Shown: positions 19,120-32,222 of the stretch, in pieces | Numbering within the stretch: position 1 is the stretch's first letter | Layout: every line of letters begins with the position of its first letter | Origin: Bolinopsis microptera | Lineage: Eukaryota; Ctenophora; Tentaculata; Lobata; Bolinopsidae | Reading direction: 5' to 3' | Length of the DNA: 64,000 nt | NCBI RefSeq assembly: GCF_026151205.1 | Contig: NC_087078.1 | Coordinates: forward strand, 4,357,675 to 4,421,674 | Notes under the pieces: generated by a model | Told to the model about the DNA's origin: nothing | The model's database searches: none | The model's input: the letters and a program-made list of their open reading frames with translations, nothing else | Made by a program: the position numbers and the translations under genes

Positions 19120-21200
19120 TTCGTTTTCTGAGAAAAGTGCTTAAGTACAGCCACATCAGCAAAAGCTCCATGTTCTGATGAAAATGACCCGTTCAAACCA
19201 TTGGTCATCGAAAGTAAAACGAAAAATTAGCCTAAAACTTTTTTGATGAAACATTGGTTGTAAATAGGGGACACGCTGAAATAGAAAATTTCGTTTTCTG
19301 AGAAAAGTGCTTAAGTACAGCCACATTAGTGGGATCTTTATCTGCGATCATTCTGACCTAAAATTTTACGACAAATTGATTGGTGGTGGTTTAAGAACAC
19401 GAAAACACTCCCTTCTCCCCAGCGGATTAAAAAATAGTCGAAATTCTACCAGCATTTCAACGAAGAGTTGATTGGTGAAAGTACGGGATAATAATAAATA
19501 AGTTTCTTTCTTTAGAAATTAAATTAAGAACTCAGATGAGGCTTTCTTCATAAAGACCAATGATTTGAGAATTATTGATATCGTAACGCGAGGCAAAGAA
19601 AAACAAGCGTATAAAAATGTAACATAATTGTAAGTAATGCTGTACATAAATAAATGGTAAATAATACAAGAAATAGATGATTTTTAGTCAAACACTCGAT
19701 TAAGATCTGTTATATAGCTTTACTATCAGGCAAGTTCATCCAGAATACCCTACTACTCGGGGCCATAAGCCTGCACAGTTTACGTATAATGTCTTGTTTT
19801 TTGGGAGTAGCTATCCCCCGGGGCTCTTCCTGGGCGAAAGCTATTTTGCAACCTATGGAAATGAGTCTCTCGTCTTTTTGTCTGAGAAATGGAGTGAAAT
19901 GAAAGGAAACCTCGTCATGATTTGTTTTCGATTCCATTTCTACAGACCCACGCTGGAAACTTACAACTTTAACATCTTTAGTTTTTTAGTTGCTTGTTCC
20001 GTAGGACCTTGGCCACGATTCAAAGTCTGTGCAGTTCATGCTTATCGCAAAACCCACCTGTTCAACTGCCCGAACAAAGTCCTTATAATCATGAAGTTGA
20101 CCTGATTGTTTAATGGACAACTCCACTTTATGGTGGAATGAGTCTGCACTCATAAAGGTGTGCACTGGCTTTAGATACTTGACCGTTATCTTGTCCAGGT
20201 CAACATCTGGGCTGTTGATGAACATAGGGCAGTAAATAAAGTCCAACACTTGTTTTGAGCAGAACAATTGTCTGCCCAAAAAATGATCTCCCTGCTACCA
20301 CCAATCTTGCCAACTGGCAAAATGTTTTATTGCCCTTATCCAAGTCGAGGACACATTCTCATCTTTCCTTCCTGCGATTGACTCATTCCAAAGAATTGCT
20401 AAAGGAGCTCCGTCTGACCCCAGCCTCGCGAAGGTCTCGTTAAATGTGACAAGGCGTCTTGTAAAAATCGCCTCCTTGTACTCCGGCATGTGTGGTAGTA
20501 AAAGAACTTTCTCCATATCAACAGAGAAGGAGCAGTGAAGCAAATCGCTTCTATCTCTTTGCTAATGTTCCCTTGCCTCTCGATAATCCCGCCAGTCTCA
20601 ACTTATAAGAGAATAAAAAATTTTAAAGCAAATTATGACGTATATTTTGAAACGTTCTGCATTAACAAACCGGCAATTTTGACGGCGAAGCTAGCGTTTC
20701 TGAAGTTTATGACCATCACCAATCGATCCGTCGTGAAAATTTAAATTTGTTAGTGCCGATTATATAGTTTCAGTTGGCAGAATCAACATTTAATTAAACG
20801 TATAATGGCACTTAAGCACTTTTGTGAGAAAACAAGCCCGTTTTCACAAAAGTGCTTAAGTGACATAAATTGTTTTTTCCCAGGCCAAAAGACCCACGAT
20901 CACCAAATTGCCGTCACTAGGCCAGTTTTTGACGTAGAAAACAATGCCACCGTTTTTAGTTTCCAAAATGGCACCATTTTTGAAATAAACGGCACCCGTT
21001 TTCCAAAATGTTACTTAAGCACTTTTCTCAGAAAAATGACCATTTTTTGCATTTTAGGGGGTTTCAAAAAGGGGGTTTTGGGGGGTCGGCGAATGCATCC
21101 AGTGGTCCTCAGGGATAGTTCTTGGCCCAAAAACAAAAGTTAGACCAAAAAACCCGAAATTTCCAAAATGTTACTTAATCACTTTTGTCAGAAAACGGCA
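19120..21200. mobile_element. Composite DNA element with repeated ACTTAAGCACTTTT ends
   Basis: TTTTCTGAGAAAAGTGCTTA is found at about 19126 and 19294, and its inverse ACTTAAGCACTTTTCTCAG or close variants at about 20810, 21011 and 21173; a hairpin of both orientations is at 20812-20868. These look like terminal repeats around the transposase-like pseudogene at 19710-20543. Exact ends and target duplication are unclear. Confidence 0.5.
19710..20543 (-). pseudogene. DUF7869-like transposon protein fragment, frameshifted
   Basis: Minus-strand frames 20295-20543, 19986-20279 and 19710-19937 together resemble a widespread uncharacterised animal transposon protein whose copies carry a WADNC..QNK motif and a GHTFMSADSFH motif. 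Seen here: AILWNESIAGRKDENVSSTW, then in another frame near 20255 IIFWADNCSAQNK, then YLKPVHTFMSADSFHHKVEL and LHDYKDFVRAVEQVG. At least two frame changes and one stop make it non-functional. The family name is from memory of these motifs and should be verified by search. Confidence 0.6.
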
Positions 21201-21934
21201 GATGTACTACTACTACAAAACAGTTAGTAGTACTACAAGATAATAACAATAACCATTAATAATTAAATATCGTAGACAGCAATTTAAATGGAGTGGACAT
21301 TTTGCCCTAATCGGCAAAGATCGACACAATAGAACTTATGTGACCTATTTTGTCTCCTGTTAGTGAAAGCTTAAGTAATTGTGAAAGCGTAACTAATTTG
21401 TGAAAGCTTAATTAAAGCAAAGAGTTCTTGGCATTTTAGTGTTTTGATGTAGGATACCTTAAGCCGGACTCGGTATTAATAATTAGCACAAAGGTATAAA
21501 AATAAAAGTACACATTTCGTTGTTATCTTCCAGACCACTCAGAAGATAACATTAAAGGAGCTGTAGTAATACTCATCAGCAGCAAAGTGATTCACGTTTC
21601 TGCGCCATTCAGAATAACAGGTACTATTGTGGTTCTGAAAATCTTCGTCTTGATCTTCCTACATATTTCCGATTTCCAAAAAGCATTGCTTTCCAGGCTG
21701 AGGCAAGGCTTTTCCTAACATTGATGTCTCTACTCTCTGCTAGTTGAACTTATGTAACTGTAAGATCCACGGTATTTGAAGTCATTCACTTCTTCTAGAG
21801 GTGTGCCGTTGAAGAACACACGCACTTATTGTTCTTTGTTAAAATGTATACAGATAAATATTTCCCATTAATTTTACTTAAAAGCCGTATAATTGTTGCG
21901 CAACAGCTTCCAAAGATTCATACTAATCTATGTA

Positions 21935-22563
21935 ATAAGCGCCATGAGTGGGCACAGAATTTTTGTCTCCGATTTTGATAAATTTTGTATCGAAAGTTAC
22001 CTTCAAGTGTGCATAATGCAAATTCACCGTGCAGCACGATAAGATCGAGCTGTATGTGGGCCTCCTGTGCATTGCAAGAAGGACGAAAAATGGGTAATTT
22101 TTTGCTTAAAAATAAAATGCCTATAATTCCTAAAATATCGAATAGTTTGAAATAGCTTGGTCAGACGAAATTTTGTACCAAAATTATAATAGTTTAAAAT
22201 TATAATAGTTTAAAATAGTTCAAAATTTTACACAAAGGGTGAGTGACCCTTATGTTCAGGTTTTAAAATTTTTTAAATAATGTTCCTTTAAATCTATTGA
22301 GATATTAGTACCAAAAGTTTCGTCTCGCTGAGCTGATTACGACTCCGTATCAATTATTTCAAAATAAATGAAACTGTGGAAGTTACAGGCTAAAATCTAA
22401 AAATGTTCGCGGAGAAAAGTACGCGCGGCGAACAAGCGCCGTGCAGCATTTTTATCGAAAATTGCTACACGGTGAAATTGTTTAATTCACATTTTAGACA
22501 AATTTTTGTACCAAATTTATCAAAATCGGAAGAAAAAATTCTGTGCCAACTCATGGCGCTTAT
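21935..22563. mobile_element. TIR element of about 630 bp with TGTA target duplication
   Basis: Left end ATAAGCGCCATGAGT followed by GGCACAGAATTTTTGTC; right end is the inverse, ACTCATGGCGCTTAT. Inverted similarity extends about 60 bases (TCCGATTTTGATAAATTT and AAATTTATCAAAATCGGA). TGTA flanks both ends (21931-21934 and 22564-22567). Non-coding. A lone right end of the same family lies at about 54765-54860. Confidence 0.7.
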
Positions 22564-22569
22564 TGTATA

Positions 22570-23985
22570 AACTATACCTGTTGAACTTGAGGAGCAGGGT
22601 AAGTACACCAATTCCCATCATCTGCACTCGTCAGCAGTCTGTGTAGTGAGGAAGTAGTTTATTTTACAAAAAGTCTCGCCAGTAATCATTTAAATTACCG
22701 TCTGCAGTGTTTATAAGCGGAGGATCTCGTATTAAATTAAAAAACCACTGTTGCAAACATGAGAGTAAATTATTGATTAACACGAAGTTTAACAAATGGT
22801 CCTCTTTGACAACCTACCTAGACAAATCGTTGAGAATCCCACCATCAGAAATAAAAAGCAGGGCAGCTATAAAAAACACGCTTACAGCATGACTGCCAAA
22901 TAAACTCATAGTTGAAACAAAAATATTATCCTCTCACCCACAACTGAGCATATTGAGCGTCCGATCACATGACGACACTTCGAATCCCATTCTCCCAGAA
23001 CCGCTTCTGATTGGACAGTCCCTATCATTTGGGCAGTATCTGGCTTCTGATTGGCTTAGAGAGGATCGGAACGACGGGTGTTGGTGTAGGGGTAATGATA
23101 TGAATGCAGGTGATTCTATAAGGCGGGCCCACATCTAACAGTGGTGCGAGCTTGATAATCACATCACATGATGTGGTTCCAGGTTCTTACTTACTACTAC
23201 TAGTTACTACATCAACAATACTGCATTTTACTATCTCATATCAGGTATTGAGGTTACTGGAGCAACTGTCCCAATCTTCTTAAATAAGTACTGTAATTCT
23301 GTAGATTATCTGGAAGCTCGGTTAGTTGGTCACATTACGGAGGGTTGCTAGCATACAACAGAGATAGCAGCTTAGGAAGATAACGATTGTAATTTTAGAA
23401 ATGAAAATAGTGATTTTACAAAGTTGAATTCTCAGTATACACTATTCACATATATTCAAGGAGAATGCCAATATAGCCGGAGTCCAAGTATCCAATAGCA
23501 ATTCAAATACCTTTCCTTCTCTTTATACGTGTGCATATAGTTCGGTATAACGGTGCGTTAAGTGTTTTTTTTGTTAACTGTATGTCTCAAGTGGGACCGG
23601 GACTCTGTTTCAAGAAATATCCAAATTCTCTACAGGATCTTCAAAACTCTGTTTTTTCCGTCAGGCGTTATTTTTATCTCTCTTGAACGATGGGCGTGTC
23701 TGAAATGCACAGGGCTACTCAGGTGAAAATGTGATTTTAATCAGAAAGTTCCTCGACCTTTATCCAATTCCAGCTGTTCTCATCTGAAAGTATGTTTTAA
23801 GTTTACGTAGCATACTTTTCACGTAGCTTTTATTTCAGTTGTAGCTGGGCTTTTAATGCATCTTGTCTTTCTCATCGATCACGAAATATATTCAACAACA
23901 AGCTCATTGTTCAAGTTTCTTGTTTTGGCGCTCAGGTAGCATGATTAATAATAGTCCAGGATTAAATATTGGTTAGTAGAATCAG
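22570..23985. other. Intergenic, no gene recognised
   Basis: AT-rich. A short self-complementary ACATCACATGATGT is at about 23161-23174, and two ATTGG words occur near 23011 and 23053. I find no supported coding exon. Confidence 0.5.
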
Positions 23986-23991
23986 GTAACA

Positions 23992-24807
23992 CGACTCCTG
24001 TCCGACAGCGACATCTGTCCGACAGCGACATCTGTCCGACTAAGGGTACCAGAAAAAAACGACATTTGTCCGAAATTGTGATTTGATTTCAATACCCAGG
24101 TGTCTATCTCCAGGTGTCTATTTTCCAGGAATGAGTCCATAGAAGAGGGGGAGGTGCCAGCCATCAGGGAAGAGTCCGTGGACTATGAAGAGCTGATGGA
24201 AGAGATTAGGTGCGGATTTGAAGGTACCGTCGACTACCCAATGCTCCGCGACCACCATATGATCTGCGTTCTTAGAAGTCCCCCAAAGGAAAGATCGACG
24301 AGTCTGTTGATCGTCCCATCCAGAGTCCCAGAGTATCATTGGACTGTTGTCGGTAGAGAGGATGTAGTTTGCAGGAATGGATAGCGTTTCCAGATCTCTC
24401 GGGTCTGTTTGCTGCGGATCTGGGTCTGTTTACTGAAGATTGGTTGATTTTGTGGATTGCGATAACTGATCTCCATACGGCCGCTGTCCTATATGCACTC
24501 ATGTAGGCTGTGTCCTGTGATGTGATCGACAGTGTACGGCTAGCACAACCCTGTCCTCAAATAGTCAATCACGTATCGATGGATCAGATCTCAATGGATC
24601 ACATCAGCATTCGAACAATGGGAGCAACGTCACGAGATTACCCGTGAGCTTGTGAAATACGAATGTGAACCGAAATTACAATATGATCCGAAATTCGGAC
24701 AGATGTCGCCAAGAACGACTCCTGTCCGACAGCGACATCTGTCCGAAAACCCCAATTCGGCTGTCGGACAGATGTCGCTGTCGGACAGATGTCGCCCAAT
24801 CCTAACG
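23992..24807 (-). mobile_element. MULE-like DNA transposon remnant with complex inverted repeats
   Basis: Left end carries tandem GACAGCGACATCTGTCC words; the right end carries the inverse GGACAGATGTCGCTGTC twice and also one direct copy, forming a local hairpin (24715-24807). Between them lies a MULE transposase fragment on the minus strand. Target duplication could not be defined. Confidence 0.65.
24118..24400 (-). pseudogene. MULE-type transposase fragment
   Basis: The minus frame reads ILWDSGWDDQQTRRSFLW, ADHMVVAEHWVVDGTFKSAP, NLFHQLFIVHGL and LPLFYGLIPGK. The WVVDGTFK..P..F.QL..IHG pattern includes the first catalytic Asp of MULE transposases. The frame stops at 24118, so the rest of the catalytic core is missing; the upstream part is not cleanly open. 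Confidence 0.7.
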
Positions 24808-25339
24808 TAATTCTCTCCTATTACAAATATTATCCAGAAAAACCCAATATTAATTTCTAACACAAAGATATGGGTTACTATGAGTTTAAACGTCTGTTAG
24901 TTGGCCTGCAACATTTTACATTAATAAATAGAGCGGTAAAACCTTTTTTGAAAAGGAATTACAAAGATACCCGACTGCTCCATACTATATTATAATTATA
25001 TCGATAAAGGGTTTTACCCCTTTTGTGACCTCCTGCCTGAGTGCACACTTTGCGTGCACGAGAGAGGCTTGCAACGTGTAGCAAATAAAGGGGGAGTTAT
25101 AACTTGTATCATAGGTACCCAATATCATACATGGAGAACAATGTTAAAGCATCGGCGGGCAGTAAGGACTTTACCTGTGCCTTATACTTATAGCTAGTGG
25201 AACAAATGACAAGTTTTAAGTGCTAACTTCATGGCGAGCGCTATTTTGATCGGTTTGTGAATTGTGGTAATTACGTTGTGTTCAGTGCGAGCTTCATTTC
25301 ATCGGTTGAATCTTCGGTTGTGACGGATATTTTTTGATG

Positions 25340-27815
25340 CTACTAAACACTATAATACTAAACACTATAATACTAAACACTATCATACTAAACACTATAA
25401 TACTACACTTTAAACACTGTAATACTACACACTTAACACTGCAATACTAAACACTTAACACTGTAATACTAAACATTAAACACTGCAATACTAAACATTA
25501 AACACTGCAATACTAAACACTAAACACTGCAATACTAAACACTAAACACTGTAATACTAAACACTAAACACTGTAATACTAAACACTATAATACTAAACA
25601 CTATCATACTAAACACTATAATACTACACTTTAAACACTGCAATACTACACACTTAACACTGCAATACTAAACACTAAACACTGCAATACTAAACACTAA
25701 ACACTGTAATACTAAACACTAAACACTGTAATACTAAACACTAAACACTGTAATACTAAACACTAAACACTGCAATACTAAACACTAAACACTGTAATAC
25801 TAAACACTAAACACTGTAATACTAAACACTAAACACTGTAATACTAAACACTAAACACTGTAATACTAAACATTAAACACTGTAATACTAAACATTAAAC
25901 ACTGTAATACTAAACATTAAACACTGTAATACTAAACATTAAACACTGTAATACTAAACATTAAACACTGTAATACTAAACACTAAACACTGTAATACTA
26001 AACACTAAACACTGTAATACTAAACACTAAACACTGTAATACTAAACACTAAACACTGCAATACTACACACTTAACACTGTAATACTAAACACTAAACAC
26101 TGTAATACTAAACATTAAACACTGTAATACTAAACATTAAACACTGTAATACTAAACATTAAACACTGTAATACTAAACACTAAACACTGTAATACTAAA
26201 CACTAAACACTGTAATACTAAACACTAAACACTGCAATACTAAACACTAAACACTGTAATACTAAACATTAAACACTGCAATACTAAACACTAAACACTG
26301 CAATACTACACACTTAACACTGTAATACTAAACATTAAACACTGCAATACTGAACACTAAACACTGTACTACTAAACATTGAACACTGCAATACTAAACA
26401 CTAAACACTGTAATACTAAACACTAAACACTGTAATACTAAACACTAAACACTGCAATACTAAACACTAAACACTGCAATACTAAACATTAAACACTGTA
26501 ATACTAAACATTAAACACTGCAATACTACACACTTAACACTGCAATACTAAACACTAAACACTGCAATACTAAACACTAAACACTGTAATACTAAACACT
26601 AAACACTGTAATACTAAACACTAAACACTGTAATACTAAACACTAAACACTGCAATACTAAACACTAAACACTGTAATACTAAACACTAAACACTGTAAT
26701 ACTAAACACTAAACACTGTAATACTAAACATTAAACACTGTAATACTAAACATTAAACACTGTAATACTAAACATTAAACACTGTAATACTAAACATTAA
26801 ACACTGTAATACTAAACATTAAACACTGTAATACTAAACACTAAACACTGTAATACTAAACACTAAACACTGTAATACTAAACACTAAACACTGTAATAC
26901 TAAACACTAAACACTGCAATACTACACACTTAACACTGTAATACTAAACACTAAACACTGTAATACTAAACATTAAACACTGTAATACTAAACATTAAAC
27001 ACTGTAATACTAAACATTAAACACTGTAATACTAAACACTAAACACTGTAATACTAAACACTAAACACTGTAATACTAAACACTAAACACTGCAATACTA
27101 AACACTAAACACTGTAATACTAAACATTAAACACTGCAATACTAAACACTAAACACTGCAATACTACACACTTAACACTGTAATACTAAACATTAAACAC
27201 TGCAATACTGAACACTAAACACTGTACTACTAAACATTGAACACTGCAATACTAAACACTAAACACTGTAATACTAAACACTAAACACTGTAATACTAAA
27301 CACTAAACACTGCAATACTAAACACTAAACACTGCAATACTAAACATTAAACACTGTAATACTAAACATTAAACACTGTAATACTAAACATTGAACACTG
27401 CAATACTAAACACTAAACACTGCAATACTACACACTTAACACTGCAATACTAAACATTAAACACTGTAATACTAAACATTAAACACTGTAATACTAAACA
27501 TTAAACACTGCAATACTAAACACTAAACACTGCAATACTACACACTTAACACTGTAATACTAAACATTAAACACTGCAATACTGAACACTAAACACTGTA
27601 CTACTAAACATTAAACACTGTAATACTAAACACTAAACACTGTAATACTAAACACTAAACACTGTAATACTAAACACTAAACACTGCAATACTAAACACT
27701 AAACACTGCAATACTAAACATTAAACACTGTAATACTAAACATTAAACACTGTAATACTAAACATTGAACACTGCAATACTAAACACTAAACACTGTACT
27801 ACTAAACACTATTTA
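25340..27815. repeat. 22-bp satellite (TAATACTAAACACTAAACACTG)-type with higher-order repeats
   Basis: About 110 units, varying at fixed positions (AAACACT/AAACATT, TGTAAT/TGCAAT, CACACTTAACACTG). A rare variant block with ACTGAACAC and TGTACTACTAAACATT recurs at about 26348, 27207 and 27582, showing that blocks of about 39 and 17 units were copied as larger segments. Confidence 0.95.
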
Positions 27816-27819
27816 TTAT

Positions 27820-28372
27820 TATCTTTAGTAAATGGTATAATATCGAACGCTGTGTTCTATTATATTAGATGACTAAAGTTTACTTTTGGGTTAGTTGAGA
27901 ATCCATCTATGTTACTGAATAACTGATCCTGAACCAAATACCATCTGATTTAAATGGCTTTATTACAAAAGCTTTAATTGACCAGCTTTGTTGAAGAGAG
28001 TTTTGCTATATGTTGTATATCTCTTATCTTTTCTTAGAAAAGGGGTTGCAACGTGTTGAAGAGAGTTTCAGTACGTTGCGACCTCGACTATAAATAGACA
28101 GTGTCACTGGCAAAAGAGGGCGCAAGCGTATATTATCTTATTATTTGTAAATGTAACCTTTCCTGAAAGTAATATTTACACACTAATTACAGGTATGTAT
28201 CTACAAGCACCTCAATACAGCTTAATTGTGTCTCTTCGTTTTCGGTGTGTCTTTGTTCTCAACATATGTAGATTGTAGGTAGCTAAGCAGCCTAGCTTCT
28301 TGCGTCTGCTCTGCAGTGCTTCTCTCGCGTTAAATACCACATGCGTTTAATTCTTCAAGATATCAGCAGAGT
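27820..28372. other. Intergenic, no gene recognised
   Basis: Unique AT-rich sequence with a duplicated GTGTTGAAGAGAGTTT-like word near 27992 and 28052. Nothing else seen. Confidence 0.5.
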
Positions 28373-28374
28373 TA

Positions 28375-28573
28375 CCTTATCGGACGTTATTTGACCGGAT
28401 ATTTTGTGAACGGACATAATTTTGATCAACGGACATTAAAATGAACACTCAAAGACATTCATTTAATATATTTAATCTAAAAACCTTGTCGGACTTTATT
28501 TGAACGGACATTAAAATGAACTCTAAGGCGTCCAGCGTCCAATTAATGTCCGTTCAAATAAAGTCCAATAAGG
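28375..28573. mobile_element. Pogo-like MITE, short copy, TA-flanked
   Basis: 199 bp with ends CCTTATCGGACGTTATTTG and CAAATAAAGTCCAATAAGG, TA on both sides. Its right half (about 28492-28573) matches the subterminal hairpin of the 3047-3915 element closely, so it derives from that subfamily. Confidence 0.75.
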
Positions 28574-29149
28574 TAGTTAAATTTAGCTCAAGTAGCAAAC
28601 TATGGACAATCTAGTATCTACATTGTGAACGTTTCTTTGGAAGCAACTTTTATATTCCAGTGACTTGTACGAGTCAGCACTAGATCACAGCTATAATATG
28701 CAACATTGTAATGAAACTTGAAACTTGATACGGCTCCCCTCATCAAGCTTACACAACCCATTAAAAAGTCACAAACCCATTAAATAGTCGCATATTGTTC
28801 AATTTGAAATGGTCCGTGTATCAATATTCAATAGTTTTTCAATTAACTGCATGTTGGCATACCTTACTTTTTTTCTTTCCAGTGGAAAACCCAATTGATT
28901 TTCAGAATTAGAAAAAAAATACAGCAAATTTGAGCGTCTTCCTTTTCTATTTTTAATCGGCATATCTATGCGAAACACTTCTATAAACATTTAAATTCGA
29001 TAGTGTTTATATACACTGTACTATATTATATTCCTTGTGCACTTACAATTTCAGATGTAGCGTTTAGTAATTTCGTTTAGCTTTAGTAATGTTCCCTCTT
29101 TAAGTACTTACGTCTTACAGTTACAATTACTCAAGTACAACTACTGTGC

Positions 29150-30590
29150 ATGTGGTCAAAGTTTTCAGTACGCGTACTCTAGTTCGACATGCACTGTAAT
29201 TCAAGTTCAACACGTACTCTAGTTCGACATGCACTGTAGTTCGACATGCACTGTAGTTCAAGTTCAACACGTACTCTAGTTCGACATGCACTGTAGTTCG
29301 ACATGCACTGTAGTTCGACATGCACTGTAATTCAAGTTCAACACGTACTCTAGTTCGACATGCACTGTAGTTCGACATGCACTGTAGTTCGACATGCACT
29401 GTAGTTCGACATGCACTGTAGTTCAACACGCACTGTAGTTCAACACGCACTCTAGTTCAACACGCACTGTAGTTCGACACGTACTCTAGTTCAACACGCA
29501 CTCTAGTTCAACACGCACTGTAGTTCGACACGTACTCTAGTTCGACATGCACTGTAGTTCGACATGCACTGTAATTCAAGTTCAACACGTACTCTAGTTC
29601 GACATGCACTGTAGTTCGACATGCACTGTAGTTCGACATGCACTGTAGTTCGACATGCACTGTAGTTCAACACGCACTGTAGTTCAACACGCACTCTAGT
29701 TCAACACGCACTGTAGTTCGACACGTACTCTAGTTCAACACGCACTCTAGTTCAACACGCACTGTAGTTCGACACGTACTCTAGTTCAACACGCACTGTA
29801 GTTCAACACGCACTCTAGTTCAACACGCACTGTAGTTCACCATGAACTGTAGTTCAACACGCACTGTAGTTCAACACGCACTGTCGTTCGACACGCACTG
29901 TAGTTCAACACGCACTGTAGTTCAACACGCACTCTAGTTCAACACGCACTCTAGTTCAACACGCACTGTAGTTCAACACGCACTCTAGTTCAACACGCAC
30001 TGTAGTTCGACACGTACTCTAGTTCAACACGCACTCTAGTTCAACACGCACTCTAGTTCGACACGTACTCTAGTTCAACACGCACTGTAGTTCAACACGC
30101 ACTCTAGTTCAACACGCACTGTAGTTCACCATGAACTGTAGTTCAACACGCACTGTAGTTCAACACGCACTGTAGTTCAACACGCACTGTCGTTCGACAC
30201 GCACTGTAGTTCAACACGCACTGTAGTTCAACACGCACTCTAGTTCAACACGCACTGTAGTTCAACACGCACTGTCGTTCGACACGCACTGTAGTTCAAC
30301 ACGCACTGTCGTTCGACACGCACTGTAGTTCGACACGCACTGTAGTTCAACACGCACTGTAGTTCGACACGCACTGTAGTTCAACACGCACTGTAGTTCA
30401 ACACGCACTGTAGTTCGACACGCACTGTAGTTCAACACGCACTGTAGTTCAACACGCACTGTAGTTCAACACGCACTGTAGTTCAACACGCACTGTAGTT
30501 CAACACTCACTCTAGTTCAACACGCACTGTAGTTCAACACGCACTGTAATTCAACACGCACTCTAGTTCGACAAACTTTGAAGTTCGACT
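29150..30590. repeat. 17-bp satellite (GCACTGTAGTTCAACAC)n
   Basis: Roughly 84 units with variants TTCGACATG, TTCGACACG, TTCAACACG and CACTGTA/TACTCTA. Variants come in blocks, e.g. a TTCGACATG block repeats at 29222-29420 and 29536-29670. Both strands are open for long stretches because 17 is not a multiple of 3 and stops are rare; I do not consider this coding. Confidence 0.93.
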
Positions 30591-30594
30591 ACTT

Positions 30595-32218
30595 TGACCT
30601 GCTTAATTCAAATATTTATTCCTAGAAGATATCTAACACTCCAATTGGTACACGTACACGTATTACACGTGGTTTACAAATATCAGGTAGCATGTTTATA
30701 AAGTTATAAGGTGCAAAATACTTTTCAGAACATCAATTTGATGCCCTTAAAAATAATTGTTTTCACTTTTCATAATTTATTTTGAATTTCGGAACAGTCT
30801 GTAACCTTTCGACTCGGGTGGTGATTGGCTACAATTTTGGGCGATCCATTTATTTGTTGAGTCATTTTTTACAAACTTTTAAATTACTAGGCCAGAAGTA
30901 ATAGTATGCTGTATGCGACGAAGAATGTTCAAATGATATGTGATAAAGTGTGATTTGAGCATGCGGCATTGTGCAATATGTCACATACTACCCTGTAGTT
31001 ACCTTATAAATCTAGCTCACGATTCTTATATATCATGGAATATTTTGTATCACGTCGTGTCGCGTAACCCCCATTGTCGTTTCACTAAGTAGTAGTATCA
31101 TGGCGAAAGCCTTGTGACAAGGAATATTCAGATACTGGAACAATGACAAATATGACTAATTGAATAGCAATACACTTACAGTTAAACAGTCACCTGGCTT
31201 CACTCACTTGGTCAACACGTGCAAGCCATCCTATATGTGACAGGGCTTTTGCAGTACAATCATTATTATTGTTATAGTGTTATTGAAATGTAATCTACAA
31301 CTTCTTGATTGCACTATCAAAGCAGATTATTTGCATATATAGATATATGTACGCGATTGTATCAAAGATGTGTTATTTGAACACCATAATGAGCCATTCT
31401 GAGAGCATCTATTTTTGGAAAAACCTTTATTCTGGGAACTAATTTGCCACAAGCATTTCTGTGAAGGGTTGTTCATGATAGTCCCACCCTAAAGACTTGT
31501 TAAGGTAGGTTTGATAGGCTCGTTACCACGTGTTATGGGAAGTGCTCGATGTTAACAATAATCTCTATAACTCCATCATTTCTGAATTCTGAACTCCAAT
31601 GCTTGTACTCTTGTATATATTTTCGCATCTCCATTTGTTTTATGTTCAACTTTTTATCTATTTATTTATGTTTTGAGCCAGTGTTTATCTAATTGGTAAG
31701 CGTGTCGGCACGAGTTTCATGTTGTGTGAGCACGATACGAACTTCCTGTTATCAGCCTAGTGGTTTACTCACATATTATACATACAGTTCATGTTTGTTT
31801 TATAAACGGCTCATGTCCGGCATGTCAATTATATTCTTGTTTCAAGATGTGATAGTTTAAACTTTATTAATTCGTCATTTAAATTTTTTTCTTCCATTAT
31901 AACTGATCATTATCAATGCTACGTTTATATATGTATATATTATTTCATTCATTGAATATTTTGTTACTTTAAATTAACATAAGCGAACAGAAATGAAGTG
32001 GAGTGTTTTCGATGGCATCTTTTCGAACATTTATATTTTTGTTCAAGAAAAGATCCATCTTCTTGTAGTTTACCACTCCTGGTTATGTTTTTCTGGGAAT
32101 CAGAATATACCTAGGTACAGTCTTGCATCAGTCACATACTGATCAAAATTCATTTACAGCTATTATACTAAATAAGTACCTTTTTTCTATAATACTAGAA
32201 ATGTGACGATTTTTCTTC
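30595..32218. other. Upstream region of the tetraspanin gene
   Basis: AT-rich, no coding exon recognised. The tetraspanin start exon is preceded by a good acceptor (TTTTTCTTCAG at 32210-32220), so at least one 5' untranslated exon should lie somewhere in this stretch, but I cannot place it. Confidence 0.45.
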
Positions 32219-32222
32219 AGCA

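Noticed and set aside
20805-21143. Plus-strand frame of 112 residues
   Set aside because: Built from inverted-repeat words (ACTTAAGCACTTTT) of the mobile element; no recognisable domain.
22707-22892. Plus-strand frame of 61 residues
   Set aside because: No family match I can recognise, no splice context and AT-rich composition; likely chance.
24100-24384. Plus-strand frame of 94 residues
   Set aside because: Shadow of the MULE transposase fragment on the other strand.
29127-30459. Minus-strand frames with NYSACRT repeats
   Set aside because: Translation of the 17-bp satellite; no non-repeat coding sequence at either end.
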